Of a DNA stretch of 64,000 bases, positions 1-8,148 are shown piece by piece (positions within the stretch are counted from its first letter, which is position 1; each line of letters opens with the position of its first letter). This stretch comes from Streptacidiphilus sp. 4-A2 (GTDB lineage: Bacteria; Actinomycetota; Actinomycetes; Streptomycetales; Streptomycetaceae), in assembly GCA_014284505.1 (NCBI GenBank), contig JAAFYY010000001.1, positions 7,427,845 through 7,491,844 on the forward strand, read 5' to 3'. The notes beneath the pieces were generated by a model. The model had not been told where the DNA came from and did not search any database. It worked only from the letters and a program-made list of their open reading frames with translations. Position numbers and translations under genes: made by a program.

Positions 1-1008
1 CGCCCGGCGCGGAGGCGGTGGTCCCGGTGGAGTGGACCGACGGCGGCAGCGGCGGGGACACGGCGGCCGGCTCCATGGCGCCGCAGAGCAGTGACCCCGG
101 CGGGGCCTCCGGCGAGGTGCGGATCTTCCGTCCGGTCGAGTCCGGCGCCTTTGTCCGCCGCCTGGGGTCGGACATCACCGAGGGCCAGGTGGTGCTCCCG
201 GCCGGGACCAGGCTCGGACCGCCGCAGATCGGGCTGCTCGCGGCCATCGGCCTGGACAGCGTCAAGGTCCGCCCCCGCCCGCGGGTGGTGGTGCTGTCCA
301 CCGGCAGCGAGCTGGTCCAGCCCGGCAGCAAGGCCGGGCCGGGCAGATCCCGGACTCCAACAGCTTCGCGCTGACCGCCGCGGCCCGGGACGCGGGCGCG
401 ATCGCCTTCCGCGTCGGCGGGTGCCCGACGACGCCGAGCGGCTGCGCGAGGTGATCGAGGACCAGCTGATCCGCGCCGACCTGGTGGTCACCAGCGGCGG
501 GGTCAGCGTCGGCGCCTACGACGTGGTCAAGGAGGCGCTGGCACCGGTCGAGGGGCAGCCTACGCTGGGCGAGATCTCGTTCCGCAAGCTGCGGATGCAG
601 CCCGGCAAGCCGCAGGGCTTCGGGCTGCTGGACGGGACGGTGCCGCTGTTCGCGCTGCCGGGCAACCCGGTCAGCGCCTATCTCTCCTTCGAACTGTTTG
701 TCCGGCCCGCGATCCGGGTGATGCTCGGCGTCGAGCCGGTGCAGCGGACCGTGGTCCGGGCCGTCCTGACCGAGTCGCTGACCTCGCCGGAGGGCCGCCG
801 CCAGTTCGCCAGGGCCAAGTACCTGGCCGGCTTCGCGGGCGAGCCCGGCAGCGTCGGACCGGTCGGCGGCGAGGGCTCCCACCTGGTCGGCGCGCTCGCG
901 CAGGCCAATGCGCTGATCGTGGTGCCGGAGCAGGACACCGCGCTGGAGGCGGGCGCGCTGGTGGACGTCGTACTGCTGGACCCGGCGCCCTGGGACGGCA
1001 CGGCCTGA
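1..1008 (+). CDS. moeA: Molybdopterin molybdenumtransferase MoeA / gephyrin-like protein Glp (5' partial)
   Basis: The 5' end lies outside the window; the frame is already open at base 3. The protein carries MoeA landmarks: STGSELV near base 300, SGGVSVGAYD near base 500 and LPGNPVSA near base 660, followed by the C-terminal MoeA_C barrel. MoeA inserts molybdate into adenylylated molybdopterin. In Corynebacterium the homologue at this position (Glp) also acts in the divisome with the membrane receptor GlpR, whose Streptomyces counterpart SepX is encoded four genes downstream, so a division role is plausible. Two one-base losses break the frame, at about 340 (after AGPG, before QIPDSNS) and about 420 (GGGG read as GGG). 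Corrected, the reading is continuous to the TGA at 1006. The family call is secure; the choice between MoeA and Glp roles is inference. Confidence 0.5.
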   Translation, partial: RPARRRWSRWSGPTAAAAGTRRPAPWRRRAVTPAGPPARCGSSVRSSPAPLSAAWGRTSPRARWCSRPGPGSDRRRSGCSRPSAWTASRSAPARGWWCCPPAASWSSPAARPGRADPGLQQLRADRRGPGRGRDRLPRRRVPDDAERLREVIEDQLIRADLVVTSGGVSVGAYDVVKEALAPVEGQPTLGEISFRKLRMQPGKPQGFGLLDGTVPLFALPGNPVSAYLSFELFVRPAIRVMLGVEPVQRTVVRAVLTESLTSPEGRRQFARAKYLAGFAGEPGSVGPVGGEGSHLVGALAQANALIVVPEQDTALEAGALVDVVLLDPAPWDGTA

Positions 1009-1090
1009 GGGCGGGACGGCACGATCTGACGCGCCGCCCGCGCAGCGGTAGCCTGTGCCCGCACCGGCACCGGCCACAGGAGACGACACG

Positions 1091-1594
1091 TTGAACAGCG
1101 CACAGGGCGACCGGCTCACCCACGTCGACGAGACGGGGGCGGCGCGGATGGTCGACGTCTCGGAGAAGGCCACCACGGTGCGCACCGCCCGCGCCACCGG
1201 GGGGTGCTGGTCTCCGCCACAGTGGTGGAACTGTTGCGCGGGGAGGGCGTGCCCAAGGGCGACGCGCTCTCGGTCGCCCGTATCGCCGGGATCATGGGGG
1301 CCAAGCGAACCCCCGATCTGATCCCGCTCTGCCACCCCAATTGGTATCTCTGGGGTGACCGTGGACCTGGCAGTGACCGATGAGGCGGTCGAGATCGCCG
1401 CCACCGTCCGCACCGCCGACCGCACCGGCGTGGAGATGGAGGCGCTGACCGCGGTCGCGGTCGCCGGGCTCACCGTGATCGACATGGTCAAGGCCGTCGA
1501 CAAGGGTGCCCGGATCGACGCGGTCCAGGTCGAGTCCAAAACCGGCGGCAAGAGCGGCGACTGGCACCGCGCCCCGGCCGGGACCGCCGAATGA
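1091..1594 (+). CDS. moaC: Cyclic pyranopterin monophosphate synthase MoaC
   Basis: MoaC converts the MoaA product into cyclic pyranopterin monophosphate, the second step of molybdenum-cofactor synthesis in the cytosol. The TTG start at 1091 is preceded by AGGAG at 1078-1082 with 8-nt spacing. Family signatures are MVDVSEK near the N terminus, the LCHP motif near 1330, GVEMEALTAV and DMVKAVDKGA, and the typical GGKSG C terminus. The length of about 167 aa after correction fits the family. Two indels are inferred: a missing base in the six-G run at about 1203, and an extra A at about 1340 just after LCHP. The stop overlaps the ATG of mog (ATGA), so translational coupling is likely. Confidence 0.5.
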
Positions 1595-2120
1595 GCGCCC
1601 CGCGCCGCAGGGCCTTCGTCCTCACCGTCTCCAACCGCGCCTCGCCGGGGTCTACCCGGACAAGGGCGGCCCGCTGCTCGCCGAGGGACTGCTGGCCATG
1701 GGCTTCACCGTGGACGGGCCGAAGGTGGTCCCGGACGGGGAGCCGGTCGCCGAGGCTCTGCGCCAGGCCGTGGCCGAGGGCTATGACGTCATTCTGACCA
1801 CTGGGGGGACCGGGATCACCCCGATGGACCTCACTCCGGAGATGACCGGGACCGTCATCGACCGCCCAGTCCCCGGTATCGCCGAGGCGATCCGGGCCCA
1901 CGGCCGCGCCGCCGGGGTGCCCACCGCCGCGCTCTCGCGGGGGCTGTCCGGGCTTGCCGGGAACACCCTGATCGTCAACCTCCCCGGCTCCAGCGGCGGA
2001 GTGCGGGACGGCCTCGCCGTCCTCGGCCCGCTGCTCGGCCACGCCGTCGACCAGGTCCACGGCGGCGACCACCCCCGCTCCGGAGATTCCGGCGGCACTC
2101 CGTCAGGAGGCCCGCACTGA
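1591..2120 (+). CDS. mog: Molybdopterin adenylyltransferase, MogA/MoaB family
   Basis: Mog adenylylates molybdopterin before MoeA inserts molybdate, so moeA, moaC and mog form one functional set. The ATG at 1591 overlaps the moaC stop by 4 nt. The protein opens APRRRAFVLTVSNR and contains the diagnostic TTGGTGITPMDLTPE loop near 1797-1840, then NLPGSSGGV near the end. Length is about 175 aa. One base is missing at about 1653 (TCGGCC read as TCGCC), which separates the start from the catalytic body. The C-terminal tail after DQVH is a short His/Gly/Ser-rich extension. Family call is secure. Confidence 0.5.
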
Positions 2121-2734
2121 ACGCCTTCTGGCCGGTGGAGCTGGCCGAGGGGCCGGTCGGACTGCGACCCATCCGGATCCGCGACCGGCGCGACTGGCAG
2201 CAGGTCAGCGCCCGCAACCGGGACTGGCTCCGGCGCTGGGAGGCCACCGTGCCCCCGGCCGCCCCGGGCAAGCCGCCCGGCCCCCGGCCCACCTACCGGC
2301 AGATGGTCGCCTTCCTGCGCTCCGAGGCCCGCGAAGGGCGGATGCTGCCGTTCGTGGTCACCTACCAGGGCAGCCTGGTCGGGCAGCTCACCGTCGGCGG
2401 CATCACCTGGGGCTCGATGTGCTCCGCCAACATCGGCTACTGGGTGGACGAGGCGGTCGCCGGGCGCGGCATCATCCCCACCGCGCTGGCCCTGTCGGTC
2501 GACCACTGCTTCCGCAATCTGGGCCTGCACCGGGTCGAGGTGTGCATCCGTCCGAGAACGGGCCGAGCCGCCGGGTGGTGGAGAAGCTGGGCTTCCGCGA
2601 GGAGGGGCTGCGTCCCCGGTATCTGCACATCGACGGCGGCTGGCGGACCACCTGGTCTTCGCGCTCACGGCGGACGAGGTCCCGAGGGGATGTTGCGGCG
2701 CTGGCAGGGCGTCAGGCAGCATCTTGAGCACTAG
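2117..2734 (+). CDS. rimJ: RimJ-like GNAT N-acetyltransferase
   Basis: A GCN5-related N-acetyltransferase of the RimJ type (acetyl-CoA-dependent, ribosomal-protein-alanine acetylation in the best studied members). Visible features are the N-terminal LRPIRIRDRRDW, the core GSLVGQLTVGGI, and IGYWVDEAVAGRGI, the acetyl-CoA pyrophosphate-binding stretch. I place the start at 2117 because a strong AGGAGG (2105-2110) sits 6 nt upstream and the residues NAFWPVEL are typical of the family. The codon reads CTG and may be a miscalled GTG; an in-frame GTG at 2135 is the fallback. Three one-base shifts (about 2560, 2650, 2690) must be corrected to reach EGMLRRWQ and the stop. It sits between mog and sepX as in other actinobacteria. 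Confidence 0.5.
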   Translation: MNAFWPVELAEGPVGLRPIRIRDRRDWQQVSARNRDWLRRWEATVPPAAPGKPPGPRPTYRQMVAFLRSEAREGRMLPFVVTYQGSLVGQLTVGGITWGSMCSANIGYWVDEAVAGRGIIPTALALSVDHCFRNLGLHRVEVCIRPRTGRAAGWWRSWASARRGCVPGICTSTAAGGPPGLRAHGGRGPEGMLRRWQGVRQHLEH

Positions 2735-2864
2735 CTTCAGATAACTGTTCGAATCTCTGGTCGGCTGTCGTTCAAAGCGACAAATAGGGTGAGATGAGCA
2801 TGAGTGCGCGACACACCGCCGGAATTGCCGCGAGGCGTTCCCCTGCGCCCGTACGGTGTGAAGC

Positions 2865-3903
2865 GTGAGCAGTAGTGGCCTCATCTACGCGGTGATCGTG
2901 GGGGCCTGGGCTGCCTACCTGGTGCCGATGTGGCTCCGCAGGCAGGACGAGCTCAACGAGGCACGCCCCACGGAGCGGTTCAGCACTGCCATTCGCCTGC
3001 TGTCCGGGCGTGCGGGACTCGAACGCCGCGCCTCGCGCAGTCTGGACGGCGAAAGCGGCGAAAGCGGCGCGGGCAGCGCGGGCGGTGAACGCCGCGAACG
3101 CCCGGAAAGCCACTCGCGACCCCAGCCCGTGGAGCCACCCGCGCCCGCCCGCGGTCCGGAGTCGCGCCGCCGGGCCGCGGTGCTCGCCCGCCGCCGCCGG
3201 ATGGTGATCCTGCTGTTCGTGGCCTTCACCGCGGGATGGTCACGGCGGCCGTGGGCGGGGTCGGCCTGCTCTGGGTCCCGGGCATTCCGGCAGTGCTCTT
3301 CTCGATCTACATCTCGCACCTGCGCCGCCAGGAGCGCCGCCGGTTCGAGGTGAAGATCGACCGCCGCCGGGCCGCCGAGGCCGCGCAGCGGGTGCGCGAA
3401 CGCGAACGCGAGCGGGACCGCCGCCATGCCGCCGCCATCCCGGACACCGAGGCCGTGTCGGTCGCGCCCGACCTCGGCTACCCGGACGACGACTACCAGG
3501 ACGACGACTACCCGGTCGAGGGCTACCTGGGGGACGGCGGCTACTCCGCGGACTTCGGCTACCCGGGCGAGCGGACGGCGACCGGCTCGGGCGCGCTGGT
3601 CGAGGCCGCGGACTCGGAAGAGTGGGCCGACGGGCCGCAGGGGCACGCGCCCGAGGCCGAGCCCGGCTCCTGGGAGCCGGTCCCGGTGCCGCTGCCGACC
3701 TATGTCACCGCGCCGGTGGCCCCGCGCCGCACCAGCGGCCTGGACCTCGGCGGCCCGACACCTGGAGCGCCGGCCGGGCGGCCACCCCGCCGGCCGCCCC
3801 GGCGCCGGCGCCCGGACGCCCCGCCCCGCGATCCGGGTCCACCCCGCTCTTCGACCAGTACGCGGCCGACGACGGCCCCCGCCCCCGCGCCGCCAACGAG
3901 TGA
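2865..3903 (+). CDS. sepX: Divisome protein SepX / GlpR-like membrane protein
   Basis: The first 45 residues (SSSGLIYAVIVGAWAAYLV, then PMWLRRQDELNEARPTERF) match the actinobacterial SepX/GlpR family as I remember it. SepX is a membrane-bound cell-division factor that supports FtsZ-ring stability and sporulation septation in Streptomyces; GlpR of Corynebacterium is the membrane receptor of Glp. Topology: one N-terminal membrane segment, a charged linker, a second hydrophobic hairpin (about residues 112-145, near 3200-3320), a basic coiled-coil-like stretch rich in Arg/Glu, then an acidic Tyr/Asp repeat region (YPDDDYQDDDY) and the family C terminus TPLFDQY...RAANE. Two bases are missing, at about 3233 and 3755 (CCGGAC read as CCGAC). 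It is the last gene before tRNA-Ala. Confidence 0.5.
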
Positions 3904-3995
3904 CCGCCCGGGCACCGAAGCCTCCACCCCAGCGCCCGGACCTGCACGGGGACCGTGCCCAAGCACCCCGCGAACCTGATAGAGTTCTTCTTGTT

Positions 3996-4077
<82 letters not shown>

Positions 4078-4079
<2 letters not shown>

Positions 4080-4119
4080 TCTCCCTGAGCTGCAGAAATG
4101 CAGCTCAGGGAGAATTTTT
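4078..4119 (+). terminator. Rho-independent terminator of tRNA-Ala (copy A)
   Basis: A perfect 17-bp stem (4078-4094 with 4099-4115), loop GAAA, followed by five T. It has the same architecture as the hairpin at 5310-5352 after the second tRNA 3' copy. Confidence 0.5.
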
Positions 4120-4322
4120 GTGCCCACGTGAGGGCGCACTCGCTGTGGGGATCTGCTCCCCCGGGCTTCCGTGCGGTGGGAGTGGGTCGTACTCCCGGTT
4201 ATTTGCCGCCTGCTGGGGCGTCAGTTCCAACGATCTCCGAGGAACAGCGGTGCATGATCTCTACCGAAGCCAGAACGGTTCAGTTGACGTTCCATCAGGG
4301 GCTGCGGGTGTTTCCGGCCGGT

Positions 4323-4713
4323 TCAGAGGCCGGGGTGGTTGATGTCCACGGCGATGATTCCGTGGGGGTATGTCTCGGGTGGTCGGTGAGGATGAAGTGC
4401 GCGGGTTGGCCGTGTGCCACTGGTGCCATGGAGGTGGCGATGGCGACGGCCATGCCCTGGGTGAGGTCGGGGTGGCGGTGCAGGATATGTGCGGCGGCGA
4501 GTGCGGCGGCGGTGGAGAGTGGCTGGGGCATGACGCCCGGCTGTGCGGTGACGGTGTAGCCGGCGCCGGGATCTGCTGCTCTGCCTCCAGGAGGCAGAAG
4601 GTGGGCACGATCAGTGCCTGGCCGGAGGTGCGGTTGGCGTCGTCGACCAGTCGGGAGACGGTCAGGTGGCTGTTCCAGAAGGCGCGGACCGCGCCGGTGT
4701 CGAGCAGGATCAC
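4323..4713 (-). CDS. PIN-domain ribonuclease toxin (VapC-like)
   Basis: Opens ILLDTGAVRAFW with the first acidic PIN residue in LDT, followed by VPTFCLLEAEQQ (second acidic site) and, after correction, FILTDHPETYPHG and IIAVDI with further acidic residues. PIN toxins are Mg-dependent endoribonucleases, usually cutting tRNA or rRNA. The start codon overlaps the stop of the upstream antitoxin by 4 nt (ATGA at 4710-4713), the classic toxin-antitoxin layout. Frame corrections are needed at about 4560 and about 4370; corrected length is about 130 aa, normal for this family. The pair is the only gene content of the tRNA-Ala remnant. The frame breaks could also be real inactivation. Confidence 0.5.
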
Positions 4714-4994
4714 GTGGCAGCGTCCCTGTCGCGGAGCAGTTGATCGGCTGCGATGGCGTAGAAGCGCTCCAGCGCCCCCGCGCTGCCCGCAAGATCCTCG
4801 TCGCTGGGAGGGTCGGGCAGGCGCTGGCGCATGGCCTCGCGGCCTGCCTGCTGGCGTTCGGCCAGCTCCTGTTCAGTGAGCTGGGAGGTGGAGAAAGCCG
4901 CCACCAGCGCGCCGATCGTGGTCCCACGCTCGGCGGCCAGCTGGGCGAGGTGGTCGCGGGTCTCGGTGGTCACCTGGATGGTGGTGTTCGCCAT
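4710..4994 (-). CDS. Antitoxin, VapB-like ribbon-helix-helix family
   Basis: 94 aa. The N terminus (ANTTIQVTTETRDHLAQLA) looks like a short beta strand followed by two helices, as in ribbon-helix-helix DNA-binding antitoxins; the acidic and Glu/Gln-rich C-terminal half (DPPSDEDLAGSAGALERFYAIA) would wrap the toxin. Intact, no frameshift. It precedes the PIN toxin in the same operon. Three spaced CTA-N-AG half-sites lie 10-38 nt upstream and probably serve for autorepression. Confidence 0.5.
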   Translation of the reverse strand: MANTTIQVTTETRDHLAQLAAERGTTIGALVAAFSTSQLTEQELAERQQAGREAMRQRLPDPPSDEDLAGSAGALERFYAIAADQLLRDRDAAT

Positions 4995-5003
4995 GCCCTC
5001 ACT

Positions 5004-5032
5004 CTACAGTCGTTCTATAGCGCATGCTGTAG
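5004..5032 (-). promoter_or_regulatory. Operator/promoter of the toxin-antitoxin operon
   Basis: CTACAG (5004), CTATAG (5015) and CTGTAG (5027) lie 11 and 12 bp apart, one helical turn each; the outer two form an inverted repeat. On the minus strand TATAGA can serve as the -10. Such arrays are usual for autoregulated ribbon-helix-helix antitoxins. Function is inferred. Confidence 0.5.
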
Positions 5033-5278
5033 TAGTCGGAGGATGGATGTTCCGCCGGTAGGGACAGTCTGGGGTTGCGGGCGCGGGCACTGTCAGCCCG
5101 CACGGCAGACGGCCTCGTGGCTCCGTGAGGGGAGCCGAAGAACCCGCTACGGCGGCTCCAGACGGTGCGCCCACGTGTGGGCACGCCTCCGGGATCGAGC
5201 CGGATCGAGCAGGAGGGAACGAGGGGTTTTTGTCCGGGTTTTTGGGAAAAACCCGTAGCTTAGAACGGTAACGGTTCT

Positions 5279-5311
5279 GGGTTCGAATCCCCTCAGCTCC
5301 ACCAACAAAAT
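5279..5311 (+). repeat. Direct repeat copy 2 (tRNA-Ala 3' end, candidate att site)
   Basis: Identical to 4047-4079. The bases upstream (5255-5278) do not make a D-arm or the Ala anticodon arm, so this is only a 3' fragment. It defines a 1232-bp unit holding the toxin-antitoxin pair and no recombinase. Confidence 0.5.
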
Positions 5312-5352
5312 GCCTCCCGGCTTGCAGAGATGCAGGCCAGGGGGCATTTTTT
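5310..5352 (+). terminator. Hairpin terminator after the second tRNA 3' copy (copy B)
   Basis: 17-bp stem (5310-5326 with 5331-5347), loop GAGA, then a T-run. Aligned with copy A at 4078-4119, four stem positions differ by compensatory changes on both arms, two keep a G-U wobble and one is mispaired. Confidence 0.5.
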
Positions 5353-5636
5353 GTGCCCACTCGCGGGCACACGCACTACGGCGGACCTGCTCCCCTGGGT
5401 GGCGGGGGCCGGGCGCGGTTATGTCCTCCGGCGCGCCGCTGACGACACCGGCGCCGGCTGCGGCCGACCATGGGTCGTCCGGGACGGCGGGGACGGCTTC
5501 TGCTGAGGGTGGGGGAGCTGGCGCATCTTCACCCACGGGTGGGTGGGGCGGGTTCAGCGTGAGCGGGGCGGACGGTGGGTGGGATCCACCGTCCGTTCCG
5601 GGTGCCGGTCCGGCCATGCGGTCGACGTCCGGTGAA

Positions 5637-6603
5637 TCACTGCTCACGGGTCTCGCCGGGGTGGATGAGATGCGCCCACCGGCGGAGGGCGTTACCGTCC
5701 GTGGGCTGTCCCTGCCCGCTGTCGGCATGGCTGGACAGGGTGCGGCGGCGCAGCAGGTGGCGGGCGAGCAGGAGCGCGCCGGCGGCGATGGCCAGGTCGT
5801 ATGTGCAGTTCAGGAGTTGGTGCAGCCAGTAGTCCACGGGGTCGACGCCGGTGAGCACCGACTGGGGGTGGTCGGCGCCGTGTGTGATCAGCGTGCGGCG
5901 CATGCCGCCGGTTCCGCTGAAGAGTTCCTTCGCGAGCGAGTCGAGCCCAGCAGGAGGGCCAGCAGGCCCAGGCGGCAGAAGCTGCGGTTGACGCGGTCGC
6001 CGGGGATGACCGCGAACAGCGCGCCCACGCAGACGTACATCAGGGCGGCGGCCACCAGGGACGGGCCGATGCCCTGCATCAGCAGGGCGTTGTGGGTGTC
6101 GTCGACGAGCAGGTGACGGCTCGCCGCCCAGTGCAGCAGGCTCCATTCGAGGACGCCGGTGGTGCCGAAGCAGACGACGACGAAAGCGCCGAGTACGGCC
6201 ACCTTGGCCAGCAGCCACTGGGCGGGGACGCACCCTGGGTCCACAGCACGACGTTGAGCCGCACCAGCAGGTCGCGGCGGATCAGGGTGGTGGCCGGGAT
6301 CAGCAGCAGCAGGCAGGCGACGCTGGTCAGGACGACCAGGCCGTAGAGGACGCTGTCGAAGTCCCCGACGTGGTTCCAGTGGGCGGTCCAGTAGTAGGAG
6401 TAGTAGCCCTCGCCGTACGCGTCCGGCGAGTTCTGGGTGAGCGGGTACTCGGTCCAGCGCAGCCAGTACAGCACGGTGAGGAAGGGCACCAGCCAGAGCG
6501 CGCTCAGCGCGAGCAGGCCGCGTAGCTGCTGTCGCAGCGTGATGCCTATCAGGCAGCGCTGGAAGACGGTGGTGGTCTTGTAGCGGTCGAGGGCGAGGGT
6601 CAT
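5637..6603 (-). CDS. ABC transporter permease
   Basis: Integral membrane subunit of the exporter encoded with the ATPase upstream. After the start (TLALDRYKTTTVFQRCL) several hydrophobic segments follow: LLALSALWLVPFLTVLYWL, LYGLVVLTSVACLLLLIPA, VAVLGAFVVVCFGTTGVL, SLVAAALMYVCVGALFAVI, and a last one near the C terminus. No export motif or enzymatic domain is seen. The ATG at 6603 begins 1 nt after the ATPase stop, so the two are co-translated. Frame corrections are needed at about 6235 and 5940. Substrate unknown; YtrA-type GntR/ABC sets often respond to cell-envelope antibiotics. Confidence 0.5.
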
Positions 6604-6604
6604 A

Positions 6605-7515
6605 TCAGGGGCTGACCTTCCGGTGTGCCGGGGCCGAGGCTGGGGCTGAGGGCGGGGTGAGGTCCAGAGCGGGGGCGGCGGGGCTGCCGAGGTAGCCGAT
6701 GATGAGTTCTTCCAGGGTGGGAACGACGCTGTCCCATGCGGAGGGGAGCTCACCTTCGGGACGCAGCAGGGCGGCCGTGCCGCGGCCCGACTCCTGCCGG
6801 GTGACCACGGTGTGCGCGCCCAACTCGTCGTCGCCGCCGGTGCCGGTCACGTGGCGGTGGGCTTCGAGCAGGTCGTCGATCCCGCCGGCCAGGCGCAGTC
6901 GGCCGGCGTCGAGCAGCAGCAGGTGGTCGCAGACAGCGGCGAGTTCGCTGGTGTGGTGCGAGGAGATCAGCACGGTCGCTTCGTGTTCGGCGGCGTGGCC
7001 GAGCAGGGTGCCGGTGAGCTCGTGCCGGGAGAGCGGGTCGAGATCGGCCATCGGCTCGTCGAGCAGGATCAGGTCGGGGCGCTTGCCGAGGACGAGAGCG
7101 AGGGCGACCCGGGTGTGCTGGCCACCGGAGAGCTCGTCGAGGCGGGCCCAGGGGTCCAGGTCGCCCTGCTCGACGATGCCCGCGGCGTACGCGGCGTCCC
7201 AGCGGCCGGGATTGAGCTGGGCGCCGATGTGGAGCACGTCGATGATCCGCCAGCTCGGTTCGAGCGGCTGGTCCTGCGGGAGGTAGCCGACGCGGGCGCG
7301 GGCGGCGCGACCGGCTTGCCGAACACGGTGAGGCTGCCGGAAGTCGGGCGGTTGAGGCCCGCGGCCAGCTCCAGCAGGGTGGACTTGCCTGCGCCGTTGC
7401 GGCCGACGAGGGCGCAGACGCTGCCTGCGGGCAGGGTGAAGTCGACGGCGTCGAGGGTCACCGGGCCGCGGCGGTGGTGTCGGTGGGTGAGGCCAGTGGC
7501 CTGAAGGGCACTCAC
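6605..7515 (-). CDS. ABC transporter ATP-binding protein
   Basis: Walker A GRNGAGKST near residue 35, signature LSGGQ, Walker B LILLDEP with the following D-loop, and the switch His in SSHHTSEL are all present, so it should hydrolyse ATP. The C-terminal 80 residues after the NBD are Pro/Ala-rich. GTG start at 7515 overlaps the GntR stop by 4 nt. One frame break at about 7310, between the VFGKPV strand and the Q-loop (GYLPQDQP). It pairs with the permease encoded immediately downstream. Confidence 0.5.
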
Positions 7516-7911
7516 TTCTGCTCCTTGGAGGGGAAATGCCGGTCGAGCACGGCGTTGAACAGGGCGGCGGCGTTGGCGCGGCCCAGGCCGACGGCGGCTG
7601 CGCGGCGGCCCCAGTCGTCGAGTTCGTCCTGGATCGGACTGTCGATGGGGTGTCGCCGAGCGTGCGGAGAACGAAGGTGCCCTGGCCCGGCGGCCCTGGA
7701 CGAGGCCGGCTTGTTCGAGGAGCCGATAGGCCTTTTGCACGGTGTTGGGGTTGATTGCCGTGCTCTCCACCACCTCTCGGGTGGTGGGGAGTTGGTCGCC
7801 GACCTGGAGCAGGCCCAGGCGCAGGGCCTGCTCGGTTTGCTGGACGAGCTGCATGTAGGTGGAGACGCCGCTGTGCCGGTCGATGCGATACACGAGGCGC
7901 GGGTTCTCCAT
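7512..7911 (-). CDS. GntR-family regulator, YtrA-like
   Basis: A short (about 130 aa) one-domain-plus-tail GntR protein. The winged helix is obvious: VGDQLPTTREVVESTAINP, then NTVQKAYRLLEQAGLV and, after correction, GRRGQGTFV. The short C-terminal helical region without a large effector domain is typical of the YtrA subfamily, which represses its own ABC transporter operon. Start at 7911 (ENPRLVYRID) sits just downstream of a perfect palindrome at 7922-7945. Two one-base losses at about 7685 and 7650. Overlaps the ATPase gene by 4 nt. Confidence 0.5.
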
Positions 7912-7921
7912 GCCAAACCCA

Positions 7922-7945
7922 CTTTCACTAGTAATATAGTGAAAG
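7922..7945 (-). promoter_or_regulatory. Palindromic operator of the GntR/ABC operon
   Basis: CTTTCACTA-GTAATA-TAGTGAAAG, a perfect 9-bp inverted repeat 11 nt upstream of the GntR start, in locally AT-rich sequence. It is the expected binding site for the GntR dimer; the centre may also hold the -10. Confidence 0.5.
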
Positions 7946-8148
7946 AGCTTAGCGGGCCTTGATGGACCCAGGTCAATGTGACGGAGATCACGAGGTGGAT
8001 GCCGGGGGCGGGGGCAGAGCCGGGGTCGGTCGGCGCCGCGGGGAGACGACGCGGGGGGAGAGACGACGCGGGGGTGGGGACGCGGGGGCGGGAGCGGGCA
8101 CCGCTGACGGCGGTCGCCCGCGCCTCCGCGTCCGCGGCTCACCTGCGG

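Larger units (their letters stand above)
5033..5636. other. Gene-poor stretch at the right end of the tRNA-Ala remnant
   Basis: No convincing coding region on either strand. It contains a perfect 8-bp hairpin GGGTTTTT/AAAAACCC at 5236-5254, the second tRNA-Ala 3' copy, its hairpin, and about 280 nt of G-rich sequence up to the end of the ABC permease. The open frames across it read through the antisense tRNA and are artefacts. Confidence 0.5.

Noticed and set aside
5147..5728. Minus-strand open frame containing the phrase LLVELRGFEP
   Set aside because: This phrase is the translation of the antisense tRNA 3' end and its trailer; such frames are well-known annotation artefacts.
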